Source: an uncultured Bacteroidota bacterium (GTDB lineage Bacteria > Bacteroidota > Bacteroidia > Bacteroidales > P3). Taken from it: a stretch of DNA of 64,000 nt. Below are positions 31,587 to 39,253 of the stretch, piece after piece. The notes under the pieces are model-generated. The model did no database searches. It saw only the letters and a program-made list of their open reading frames with translations, and was not told the origin of the DNA. Position 1 is the stretch's first letter. Each line of letters starts with the position of its first letter. The stretch lies in contig CACZWL010000007.1 of assembly GCA_902784865.1 (NCBI GenBank), positions 1 through 64,000 on the forward strand, in the 5' to 3' direction. The translations under genes were made by a program, and so were the position numbers.

Positions 31587-32765
31587 TTATCTCAGTTTCA
31601 ATGTCGAAAGGGTGAAGATTGCCAGCAGGATGGCAATGATGATGAAGCGTATGACGACCTTCTGCTCGGCCATGCCCTTCTTCTGGTAGTGGTGGTGGAG
31701 GGGCGTCATGCGGAACGGACGCTTCTCGACCGGCACACTCTCTCCGGGCTTCAACTTATTGCGCCTGCGGTAGCTCTTGCAGTACGTGGTCTGGATGATT
31801 ACCGACAGGTTCTCAACTACATAGATACCACAGAGCACGGGCAGAAGCAGCTCTTTCTTGATGAGGATGGCAAAGACAGCTATGATGCCGCCGATGGCCA
31901 GCGAGCCGGTGTCGCCCATGAAAATCTCGGCAGGATGCGAATTGAACCACAGGAAACCCAGCGTGGCCCCCACAAAGGCGGTGCTGAAGATGGCCAGCTC
32001 GCCGATGTCGGGCAGATACATGGTGTTGAGGTAGTTGGCCATGACGATGTTGCCCGAAATCCAGGCCAGCAGGGCCAGGGCGCCGCCGTTGACAGCCGCC
32101 ACGCCGGTGGCGATGCCGTCGATGCCGTCGGTGAGGTTCGAAGCATTGCTCACAGCAGTGACAATAACCACGATGACAAGCACATAGACCACCCACACCA
32201 AGTCCTTGGCCCACGGTCCCATCCAGGTGACAAGCCACGCATAGTCGAACTCGTTGTTCTTCACAAAGGGAATCGTCGTGGTGGTCGAGCCGCTGATGCC
32301 AGGGTGGTGCATAATCAGCAAACCGACCACCAGGCCCAGCAGCACCTGACCCAGCACCTTGTACTTGCCTGGGAGTCCGGCTTTGCCGCGGGTCTTCTTC
32401 AGGTAGTCGTCGAGGAAACCGATAAGCCCCATCCAGACCGTGGTGCCGAGCATAATCTGCACATAGACATTGTCGAGCTTGGCAAACAGCAACGTGGGGA
32501 TGATGATGGCCGCCAGGATGAGCAGGCCGCCCATGGTGGGGGTCTGGGCTTTGAGCGCAGCGCCCTCGAGGCCCAGCTCGGTGCGCACCTCGTCAGTCAT
32601 GCCCATCTTGTTTTTCATCCAGCGGATAAACGGACGGCCGAAGAGCAGCATGATGAGCAGCGAAGTCACCATGCTGGCCGCCGAACGGAACGAGATGTAC
32701 TGGAAGACACCCGCGCCGGGCACCTCCAGACTCTTGTCCAACCAGTCAAACAAATAGTATAACAT
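31587..32765 (-). CDS. mraY: Phospho-MurNAc-pentapeptide translocase
   Basis: This 392-residue membrane enzyme has ten predicted helices and transfers phospho-MurNAc-pentapeptide to undecaprenyl phosphate, forming lipid I. Visible family motifs are GLIGFLDDYLKKTRGKAGL (the DDxxK active-site region), NLTDGIDGIATGVAAV, FMGDTGSLAIGG and MTPLHHHYQKKGM. It lies 3 bases after the murE stop and 25 bases before the murD remnant. Confidence 0.96.
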   Translation of the reverse strand: MLYYLFDWLDKSLEVPGAGVFQYISFRSAASMVTSLLIMLLFGRPFIRWMKNKMGMTDEVRTELGLEGAALKAQTPTMGGLLILAAIIIPTLLFAKLDNVYVQIMLGTTVWMGLIGFLDDYLKKTRGKAGLPGKYKVLGQVLLGLVVGLLIMHHPGISGSTTTTIPFVKNNEFDYAWLVTWMGPWAKDLVWVVYVLVIVVIVTAVSNASNLTDGIDGIATGVAAVNGGALALLAWISGNIVMANYLNTMYLPDIGELAIFSTAFVGATLGFLWFNSHPAEIFMGDTGSLAIGGIIAVFAILIKKELLLPVLCGIYVVENLSVIIQTTYCKSYRRRNKLKPGESVPVEKRPFRMTPLHHHYQKKGMAEQKVVIRFIIIAILLAIFTLSTLKLR

Positions 32766-32768
32766 ATT

Positions 32769-34253
32769 CTATATCTTTTCTTTAATTCCTAATTCTCTTT
32801 CCAGTTCTTCGACATCGTCGAAGTGGCTGCGTACGCCGTTCACCTCCTGATACTTCTCGTGCCCCTTGCCGGCCACCAGTATGATGTCGCCCTCGCGGGC
32901 CATCATGCAGGCGGTGCGTATGGCCTGGCGGCGGTCGGTGATGCGGACGGTGTGGCTGAGCTGCTCGGGGGTGAGGCCGGCCTCCATGTCGTCGAGAATG
33001 GCATCGGGGTTCTCCGTGCGGGGATTGTCGCTGGTGAGCACCAGCTTGTCGCTGAGGCGTATGGCGATCTGCGCCATCTCGGGCCGCTTGGTGCGGTCGC
33101 GGTCGCCGCCGCAGCCCACCACGGTGATCAGTGTCTGCGTTTCGCGCCGCAAGTCGCGTATGGTGTCGAGCACATTCTGCAGGGCATCGGGCGTATGGGC
33201 ATAGTCGACGATGGCCGTGACGCCACGTCCGCTGACGTACTGGAAGCGTCCGGGAGCGGGTTCCAGCGTAGAGAGCAGGCGCAGCACCTCGCCGCTGTCG
33301 GCACCGCTGAGCACCGCGGCACCATAAATGGCCAGCAGGTTGTAGGCATTGAACCGCCCGACCAGGCGGCAGAACACCTCGCTATTGTTGATTTTCAACA
33401 GCATGCCGTCGAACCCTTCCTCCACTATCTTGCAACGGAAGTCGGCCATCTGGCGCAAGGCATAGGTCGACACCTTGGCTCGGGTATTCTGCACCATGAC
33501 CATGCCGTTTTTGTCGTCCGTGTTCACCAAAGCCCATGCCGTGGCGGGAAGCATGTCGAAGAAGCCTTTCTTGGCGGCGATATAGTTGGCCATGGTCTTG
33601 TGGAAGTCGAGATGGTCGTGGGTGATGTTGCTGAAGATGGCACCGGCAAACTCCACACCCGCAATGCGCTGCTGCACGACGGCATGCGAACTCACCTCCA
33701 TGAAGCAGTAGTCGCAGCCCGCGTCGACCATGCGGCGCAGCAGTTGGTTGAGTTCCAGCGCATCGGGCGTAGTGTGGCCAGTGGGCAGCTCCTCCTCGTC
33801 AATCTTGTTCACTATGGTCGACACCAGCCCCACATGGTGCCCCAGCATGCGGAACACGCGGTGCAGCAGGGTGACGGTGGTGGTCTTGCCATTGGTTCCG
33901 GTGATGCCGATGAGGCGCAGCTGGCGCGACGGATGGCCGTAGAAGTTGGCGGCGGCTTCGCCCAGTGCGCGGCTGCTGTCTTCCACCACTATGTAGGCGG
34001 CCTCTGGAGCCCCCTCGGGGACACGCTGGCAGATGACGGCTACCGCCCCGGCCTCCACGGCCTTGACTATGTAGTCGTGGCCATCAACCTTGGTGCCCGG
34101 CTGGGCCACGAAGAGTGTCCCCTGCCCCACGCGACGCGAGTCGAACTGGAGGTCGGCGACCTCAATGTCGCCAGCCTTCCCCAAGTCGACCGCCTTGCCG
34201 GCAGCATCGCGCACCTCGGCGGATATACCTTTTATTATATCTTTCAGTTTCAT
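32769..34253 (-). CDS. murE: UDP-MurNAc-tripeptide synthetase
   Basis: This 494-residue Mur ligase has the ATP loop GITGTNGKTTTVTLLHR (about 114-130), the MEVSSHAVVQQRI segment, and LTSDNPRTENPDAI. The DNPR motif is the mark of the meso-diaminopimelate-adding type. It adds the third residue of the stem peptide in the cytoplasm. It is preceded by ftsI (9-base gap) and followed by mraY. Confidence 0.95.
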   Translation of the reverse strand: MKLKDIIKGISAEVRDAAGKAVDLGKAGDIEVADLQFDSRRVGQGTLFVAQPGTKVDGHDYIVKAVEAGAVAVICQRVPEGAPEAAYIVVEDSSRALGEAAANFYGHPSRQLRLIGITGTNGKTTTVTLLHRVFRMLGHHVGLVSTIVNKIDEEELPTGHTTPDALELNQLLRRMVDAGCDYCFMEVSSHAVVQQRIAGVEFAGAIFSNITHDHLDFHKTMANYIAAKKGFFDMLPATAWALVNTDDKNGMVMVQNTRAKVSTYALRQMADFRCKIVEEGFDGMLLKINNSEVFCRLVGRFNAYNLLAIYGAAVLSGADSGEVLRLLSTLEPAPGRFQYVSGRGVTAIVDYAHTPDALQNVLDTIRDLRRETQTLITVVGCGGDRDRTKRPEMAQIAIRLSDKLVLTSDNPRTENPDAILDDMEAGLTPEQLSHTVRITDRRQAIRTACMMAREGDIILVAGKGHEKYQEVNGVRSHFDDVEELERELGIKEKI

Positions 34254-34262
34254 CAGTTTACA

Positions 34263-36572
34263 CTATTTCATGTTCAGCACTACGGTCGACCTCGCCTTGG
34301 CGGTGGTGCCGCCCTTGGGCAGCTGCGAGTTGACCCTTCCGTAGCCACGCACTTTGACCCTATAGCCTTGCGACTCAAGCAGTCCGACCGCATCTTTAGC
34401 CGTCATGCCGTAGCAATTGGGCACCCTGCCCTCGGCCGGTGCATAGGGCACATAACTTGCAGGCAACGAGTCGTTGGCAGCCTGGTAGTACACCCAGCGG
34501 CTGTCGGCATCGGCCGACTGGTAGGACAGCTTCAGCATCTTGTAGGCACGTGCCAGCCCCTTCTGCTCACCCTTCTCGACCACAGGGCGCTGCTGCGCCT
34601 TGGTGCTGTCCTCCTGCAACTTGGGCCACACCGATTTGACGCCACCGTCGCTCAGGCTCTTGTCCACAGCCACCACACAGTCGGAGATGGCCTTGAAGAC
34701 CAATGCCGCCTGGCGACCGAACGAGGGCACATCCTCAAGCAGCACATAGCACGTGTAGCGCGGATTTTCCGACGGGAAGAAGCCTGCAAACGAGGCATTG
34801 TAGCGGCGCACATTGGCATAGCTGTGGTAGGCCGTACCCGTCTTGCCGGCGATGCCGTAGGTGTTGTTCTTGATATTGTTGCCCGTGCCGTGCTCCACCA
34901 CCTTTTCCAGCATCGTGCGCATCATCTGCGCCTGCTGGCGCGAGCAGATGCTCGGGTTGAGCACCACAGGCTTGTTCTCCACCAACCGGTCGCCATGCAT
35001 GTAGCCACGGCAGAACTGGGGTTTCACCATGCGGCCTCCCGCAGCCAGGGCATTGTAGAACGTCACTATCTGCAGCGGCGAGACGCGTGTGGAGTAGCCA
35101 AAACAGAGGCGCGTGAAGTTGGAGTTGGGGCGCATGTCCTCGTGGATATACGTCCGCGCCTGCGGCGCCACGACATCGGGATTGAGCTTCTCGTAGGGGA
35201 ATATCTCGAGCATGCGGCTGCGCAACCGGTCGCGGCGGTCGCCGTAGTGCACCATGCCCATATCGGCCATACCCACGTTCGACGACTGCTCTATAATCTC
35301 CCTCACGTTGAGAGTCTGCCTGATGGCGCCGGCACTGTCGCGCACGGCGTGGTCGTCCTGCACAGCACCACCCTTGCCACCAAAGTCCTTGTGCCACGCG
35401 GAATAGCTGGCGGCGGTATCGATCTGCAACTCTGGGTCGGTCAGCATCGCCATCAGCGCCACGGTCTTGAAGGTGGAACCCGGCTCGATGACGTCGCTCA
35501 CCGCCACGTTGCGGTCGCGCACCTCGCGGTAGTCGTGCTGCGAGGTATCGACCGCCAGGTTGGCGCAGGCCAACACGTAGCCCGTCTCCATCTCCATCAG
35601 GATGGCACAGCCCGCACGGCCGCCATATTGGCGCAACGCCTTGCGCAGCGAACTCTCGGCAATGTCCTGATAGCGGGTGTCGATAGTCGAGACGATGCTC
35701 TGTCCGTCGACCTTCTTCTGCAGCACCAGCGTGTCGACCTTGTCGACGTCGGTGCGCTGCGGCACCTCTTTGCCTGCCGTGGCCTCGTCGGGCAACCAGA
35801 TGCCCTTCGTCAGGCGGCGGCAGCTGAGGAGGCCGTCGCACCCACGCAGTATGCTGTCGTAGTAGCCCTCCAGGCCCGAATATGTGCCCGCTTTGCGGTC
35901 GTTGCGGAAGCCTATCGTGTTGCTGGCCAGGTCGCCATAGATATGCGCACGCACCTGGCGCACCACACTCTGCTTGTCGACCTGCTTCACCACTCCGCTG
36001 CGCCAGCCCTTCAGGCGACTGATTTCGAGCCACACCGAGTAGGGCACCGAACGCTGCACCAGGAAGCACCGGCGCGCCTTCTGCTTCTTCGGCCGGCCGT
36101 CTTTATCCTGGGCTATGCGGTCGTTCTTCGACCGCTCGTCCATGATGGACTTGTAGTAGTAGCTTGCGCTGTGGTTGGGGAACGCCTTGTGCAGCAGCTG
36201 GCACACCGTGTCGATATACTTGGTGAAAGAGCTGTCCACTATCGGGCCGCTCGTCACCACGTTGCCTTTCTTGTCGACCTTGGGCGCACCGTTCTCATAG
36301 ACAACCGTATCGAGCAGGTCGAGGTACAGGTCGCACTCGGTCACCGTCGTGGCCAATATCTTGCCGTCGCTCGAGTAGATGTCGCCTCGGCGCGCGGGGT
36401 CGGTCCTGAGCCCCTTCTCGCGCCCCTCGGCCATGGCACGCCACAGGTCGCCCTGCACAAACTGTATCTTGACGATGCCGACAACGATTGCCGTACCCAC
36501 CCCTAACGCAAGCAGCAGGTACAGCAGCAGCATCCCTTTGGTGATCCTTCTATCGCTATTTTCATTCTTCAT
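34263..36572 (-). CDS. ftsI: Septal transpeptidase FtsI (PBP2b/PBP3 class) with PASTA domain
   Basis: This is a 769-residue class B penicillin-binding protein. It has one N-terminal membrane helix (GMLLLYLLLALGVGTAIVVG), a dimerisation domain, then the transpeptidase domain with SxxK (EPGSTFKTVALMAM), SSN (EQSSNVGMADMG) and KTGT (GIAGKTGTAYHSY). A single PASTA domain (VPNCYGMTAKDAVGLLESQG) closes the protein. It cross-links septal peptidoglycan together with FtsW. Confidence 0.95.
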   Translation of the reverse strand: MKNENSDRRITKGMLLLYLLLALGVGTAIVVGIVKIQFVQGDLWRAMAEGREKGLRTDPARRGDIYSSDGKILATTVTECDLYLDLLDTVVYENGAPKVDKKGNVVTSGPIVDSSFTKYIDTVCQLLHKAFPNHSASYYYKSIMDERSKNDRIAQDKDGRPKKQKARRCFLVQRSVPYSVWLEISRLKGWRSGVVKQVDKQSVVRQVRAHIYGDLASNTIGFRNDRKAGTYSGLEGYYDSILRGCDGLLSCRRLTKGIWLPDEATAGKEVPQRTDVDKVDTLVLQKKVDGQSIVSTIDTRYQDIAESSLRKALRQYGGRAGCAILMEMETGYVLACANLAVDTSQHDYREVRDRNVAVSDVIEPGSTFKTVALMAMLTDPELQIDTAASYSAWHKDFGGKGGAVQDDHAVRDSAGAIRQTLNVREIIEQSSNVGMADMGMVHYGDRRDRLRSRMLEIFPYEKLNPDVVAPQARTYIHEDMRPNSNFTRLCFGYSTRVSPLQIVTFYNALAAGGRMVKPQFCRGYMHGDRLVENKPVVLNPSICSRQQAQMMRTMLEKVVEHGTGNNIKNNTYGIAGKTGTAYHSYANVRRYNASFAGFFPSENPRYTCYVLLEDVPSFGRQAALVFKAISDCVVAVDKSLSDGGVKSVWPKLQEDSTKAQQRPVVEKGEQKGLARAYKMLKLSYQSADADSRWVYYQAANDSLPASYVPYAPAEGRVPNCYGMTAKDAVGLLESQGYRVKVRGYGRVNSQLPKGGTTAKARSTVVLNMK

Positions 36573-36593
36573 AATCTTCCGTTTTGCCTTTTC

Positions 36594-37028
36594 TTACAAC
36601 TCATACGGCGGCCCGCTGGTGATGCCCACGCCCGTCTCGCTCAGCTCCTCTGCTATCTGCGAGATTTTCACACACTTCTGGTAGCGCTTCTGCATCTGTA
36701 TGCGGTGGTCGCGCAGGTCGGCTATGCGCTCCTCCGTGGCCTGCTTCTCGCGGCTCAGGCTCTCCACTTTGTAGCGGTTGGCCACAAGCAGCAACACGAA
36801 GCCCAGGCAGAGCAGCAGCAGCGGTATCTGGTTCAGCACCAGCGCATCGGCCAGTATGTCGCCACCCAGCACCTTGGCCACGCGGCCGGCCACTTTACCA
36901 CCTCGTGCCGCTGCCTCTTCCGACGCCTCGGCGGCTGCTCCCTCGGGGGCCTCCACCTCCGGCTCCACAGCCGGCACCTCGGGCTCGAGGCCCTCTTCCA
37001 CTACCTTCTCTCTGAACCTGTTTCCCAT
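36594..37028 (-). CDS. ftsL: FtsL-like division protein
   Basis: The 144-residue protein is a small bitopic membrane protein. It has a long acidic, Ala/Glu-rich cytoplasmic start (residues 1-60), a helix QIPLLLLCLGFVLLLVA and a periplasmic coiled coil (YKVESLSREKQATEERIADL). Position between rsmH and ftsI is the usual one for Bacteroidota ftsL. FtsL bridges FtsQ-type proteins and FtsW/FtsI. Sequence conservation is weak in this family, so the name rests mainly on topology and context. Confidence 0.8.
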   Translation of the reverse strand: MGNRFREKVVEEGLEPEVPAVEPEVEAPEGAAAEASEEAAARGGKVAGRVAKVLGGDILADALVLNQIPLLLLCLGFVLLLVANRYKVESLSREKQATEERIADLRDHRIQMQKRYQKCVKISQIAEELSETGVGITSGPPYEL

Positions 37029-37088
37029 CGTTGCGTTTTTTTGGTTGTTTTATTTATTATTATAATTATTCTTAAAATACTATATGCA

Positions 37089-38036
37089 TCACTGCCTGCG
37101 CATTCCCACTCGCAGCCTGGCGCTGCGCGCGCGACTGTTGCGCGCAACCTCCTCGTCGCTGGCTTGCAGTGCCTTGCGCACCACAGGCTGCATCGGCGAC
37201 AGCACGTTGCCGTAGAAGTCCTTCTCCTCCTCACCCTCGAAATTGCCGCTGCGCATGAAGTTCTTCACCAGCCTGTCCTCCAGCGAGTGGTAGCTGATCA
37301 CCACCAGCCTGCCGCCGGGCACCAGCAGCTCGCCAGCCTGCGCCAGCATCTCCTTCAGCGCTTCCAGCTCACCGTTCACCTCGATGCGCAGCGCCTGGAA
37401 CAGCATCGCCAGGTACTTGTTCTCCATGCCGCGCGGCAGGTGGTGGCTCACCGCCTCGCGCAGGTCGAACGTCGTCGCTATCTCCCTCTCTCCCCGCGCC
37501 TTGACTATCGCCCGCGCCATCTGGCGCGCATTCGGCAACTCGCCGTAGAGCTTCAGCAGGCGCCCAAGCTCCTCTTCCGGCAGCGTCGCCACCAGGTCGC
37601 GAGCCGTCACCTCGCCTCGGCGGTCCATGCGCAAGTCCAGCTCGCCGTCCAGACGCGTCGAGAAACCACGCTCCGCAACGTCGAACTGATGACTGCTCAC
37701 CCCGAGGTCGGCCAGCACGCCATCCACCTGGCGCACACCGTGCAGCCGCAGGAAATTCTTCATGTGCCGGAAATTCTCATGTATGAAGGTGAAACCAGCC
37801 TCCTGCTCCCCACTCGCCGCTCTCCACTCGCCGCTCTCCACTCGCCGCGCCGCATCCTCATCCTGGTCGAATGCATACAGGCGCCCCTCGGGCCCCAGCC
37901 GCTCCAGTATGGCACGCGAATGGCCGCCGCCACCGAACGTGACGTCGACATAAGTGCCTTCAGGCCTGATATTCAGACCCTCCAGCGCCTCGCTGAGCAT
38001 GACGGGTATATGGTAGCTACTCTCCTGCATCGGCAT
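37089..38036 (-). CDS. rsmH: 16S rRNA (cytosine1402-N4)-methyltransferase
   Basis: The 315-residue protein has the signature YHIPVMLSEALEGL, the SAM loop VDVTFGGGGHSRAIL, LADLGVSSHQFD and YHSLEDRLVKNFMR near the end. I chose the ATG at 38036 (38030 is equally possible) because family members begin shortly before YHIPVML; both overlap the mraZ stop. Around residues 75-90 an insert VESGEWRAASGEQEAG is encoded by a 14-base tandem repeat (37811-37848), which is unusual for the family. Confidence 0.93.
   Translation of the reverse strand: MPMQESSYHIPVMLSEALEGLNIRPEGTYVDVTFGGGGHSRAILERLGPEGRLYAFDQDEDAARRVESGEWRAASGEQEAGFTFIHENFRHMKNFLRLHGVRQVDGVLADLGVSSHQFDVAERGFSTRLDGELDLRMDRRGEVTARDLVATLPEEELGRLLKLYGELPNARQMARAIVKARGEREIATTFDLREAVSHHLPRGMENKYLAMLFQALRIEVNGELEALKEMLAQAGELLVPGGRLVVISYHSLEDRLVKNFMRSGNFEGEEEKDFYGNVLSPMQPVVRKALQASDEEVARNSRARSARLRVGMRRQ
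37811..37848. repeat. 14-bp tandem repeat inside rsmH
   Basis: CACTCGCCGCTCTC is repeated twice exactly (37811-37824, 37825-37838), followed by a partial third copy (37839-37848). Because 14 is not a multiple of 3, gain or loss of one copy would shift the rsmH frame. Confidence 0.85.
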
Positions 38037-38484
38037 CGTTCCGGCTTGTGCCCAACAGCGCCTCTGCCCGCTGGGCAAAGTCACCGCCAGACGTGTTCAT
38101 CTTGTCGTAGGCACCTCGGTCCCAGAGCTCTATGAACTTGCCGGTCGATTGCAGGACAACCTCCTTCGCCTTCGCTATCACGTGCTTCTGCTCCGCTGGC
38201 ACCAGCAGGCGGTCGTTCGAGTCCAACTCGATGATATTGCCTTCGGTCAGCTTGCGCAGCAACTCGCGATCCTCGCGGCGGTAGGGATTCAGCATCTGCT
38301 GGAGTTTCTCCACTTCCTCCCTGAAACTGGCATAGGTCCACAGCTCCAAACACTCGGCATAGACGCTCTGTCTGATCACGAAACGACCATCCTCCGTCTC
38401 CAACTGCCTCTTTAACGCAATTGGAAACTTGAAACGACCGTTCGAATCAATCTTACAGTACTCTTTTCCAAGTATTAACGCCAT
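38017..38484 (-). CDS. mraZ: Transcriptional regulator MraZ
   Basis: This 155-residue protein has two SpoVT/AbrB-like repeats, with the family mark KIDSNGRFKFPIALKRQL near the start and ELDSNDRLLVPAEQ in the second repeat. MraZ binds its own promoter and tunes the dcw cluster. It is the first gene of the leftward cluster, and its stop codon overlaps rsmH. Confidence 0.94.
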   Translation of the reverse strand: MALILGKEYCKIDSNGRFKFPIALKRQLETEDGRFVIRQSVYAECLELWTYASFREEVEKLQQMLNPYRREDRELLRKLTEGNIIELDSNDRLLVPAEQKHVIAKAKEVVLQSTGKFIELWDRGAYDKMNTSGGDFAQRAEALLGTSRNDADAGE

Positions 38485-38508
38485 TTTTACCTACTATTTT
38501 TCAGGTTG

Positions 38509-38516
38509 TAAAATTA
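38509..38516 (-). promoter_or_regulatory. -7 box of mraZ and the dcw cluster
   Basis: The minus strand reads TAATTTTA, one mismatch to TAnnTTTG, 25 bases upstream of mraZ. A TTTGG lies further upstream at about the right spacing for a -33 element. Confidence 0.45.
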
Positions 38517-38666
38517 CGAAGAAAAATCCAATTTTTGCCAAAAAAATCCTTTTTTTGTTTTTTTTAACCAATTTTTGTTGTTCATAACCATAAACGTAAA
38601 CCGAAAGAAAAAGTTTCACTCGGCGCAAAATATTTTTCAATCGCACTGCGCATCAGCACCTTACAA

Positions 38667-38707
38667 CCCCCTCCCCACCCCCTCTACCCCACCCCCTCCC
38701 CACCCCC
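38667..38707 (-). other. G-quadruplex-prone tract upstream of mraZ
   Basis: Seven runs of four or five C (G on the minus strand) occur within 41 bases, separated by single bases or short spacers. A further run of nine C lies at 38779-38787. The 769-base divergent gap (38485-39253) contains no gene: it holds the mraZ promoter, these tracts, repeat copy B and the promoter of the S46 peptidase. Confidence 0.7.
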
Positions 38708-38850
38708 GCCATGTTGAAAACTTTTCCCCCACCCACAACTCAAAATCCACATCCCTTAACTCCCAACCCCGAAACCCGCCCCCCCCCTTCCCAAGGGGAA
38801 AACTGTTTTTCTTTAAAATCAGACAAATATTTGTATCTTCATCCCAGAAA

Positions 38851-39100
38851 TGTTAATAGATGTTAAACATACCCTCATTTAACATCTATTAACAATTCAC
38901 TTTTCAGACACCTACCAGAGTCGAACCATATACCTACCATTCACCTACCAGATGGCGTAAGTTGCTGAAAAATAGTCATTTAATTATAGTGTACTGTGCA
39001 TCAGACGTTTACGTGGTCCCAGAACGCTGTTTTTACCCTTGGGAGGCCTCTGGCGAAACTCTCGAAAACAGGCCGCCAACTTTCCTAATAAATGTTAAAA
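38851..39100 (+). repeat. Dispersed intergenic repeat, long copy B
   Basis: The copy begins with a perfect 17-bp inverted repeat (38851-38867 with 38878-38894, loop 10) based on TGTTAATAGATGTTAAA. The section between TTTTCAG (38901) and CTGAAAA (38965) follows and holds ACCTACCAGAGTCGAACC and two further ACCTACC units. The final module contains GGCGAAACTCTCGAAAACAG, CCAACTTTCC and AATGTTAAA. The order is the same as in copy A (reverse strand). It points toward the S46 peptidase gene. Confidence 0.8.
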
Positions 39101-39198
39101 TCGGCATTTTTGCCATTTTTCTCCCCTCATCCGGCGAGGTTCAGGGCGGGTCTATTTTTTGTTTTCAAGATGCATTTTGCCGTTTCAAATTTTATTCT

Positions 39199-39206
39199 TA
39201 TCTTTG
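39199..39206 (+). promoter_or_regulatory. -7 box of the S46 peptidase gene
   Basis: TATCTTTG is an exact TAnnTTTG match, 47 bases before the chosen start codon. Confidence 0.6.
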
Positions 39207-39253
39207 CACCGTGAAATTTGAGTAAATTATTAATAATAAAAACAACTAAGACA

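Noticed and set aside
32823-36506. A 1227-codon plus-strand frame opposite murE and ftsI
   Set aside because: Its His/Arg/Ala/Val-rich composition matches an antisense shadow, and both genes on the other strand have all catalytic motifs.
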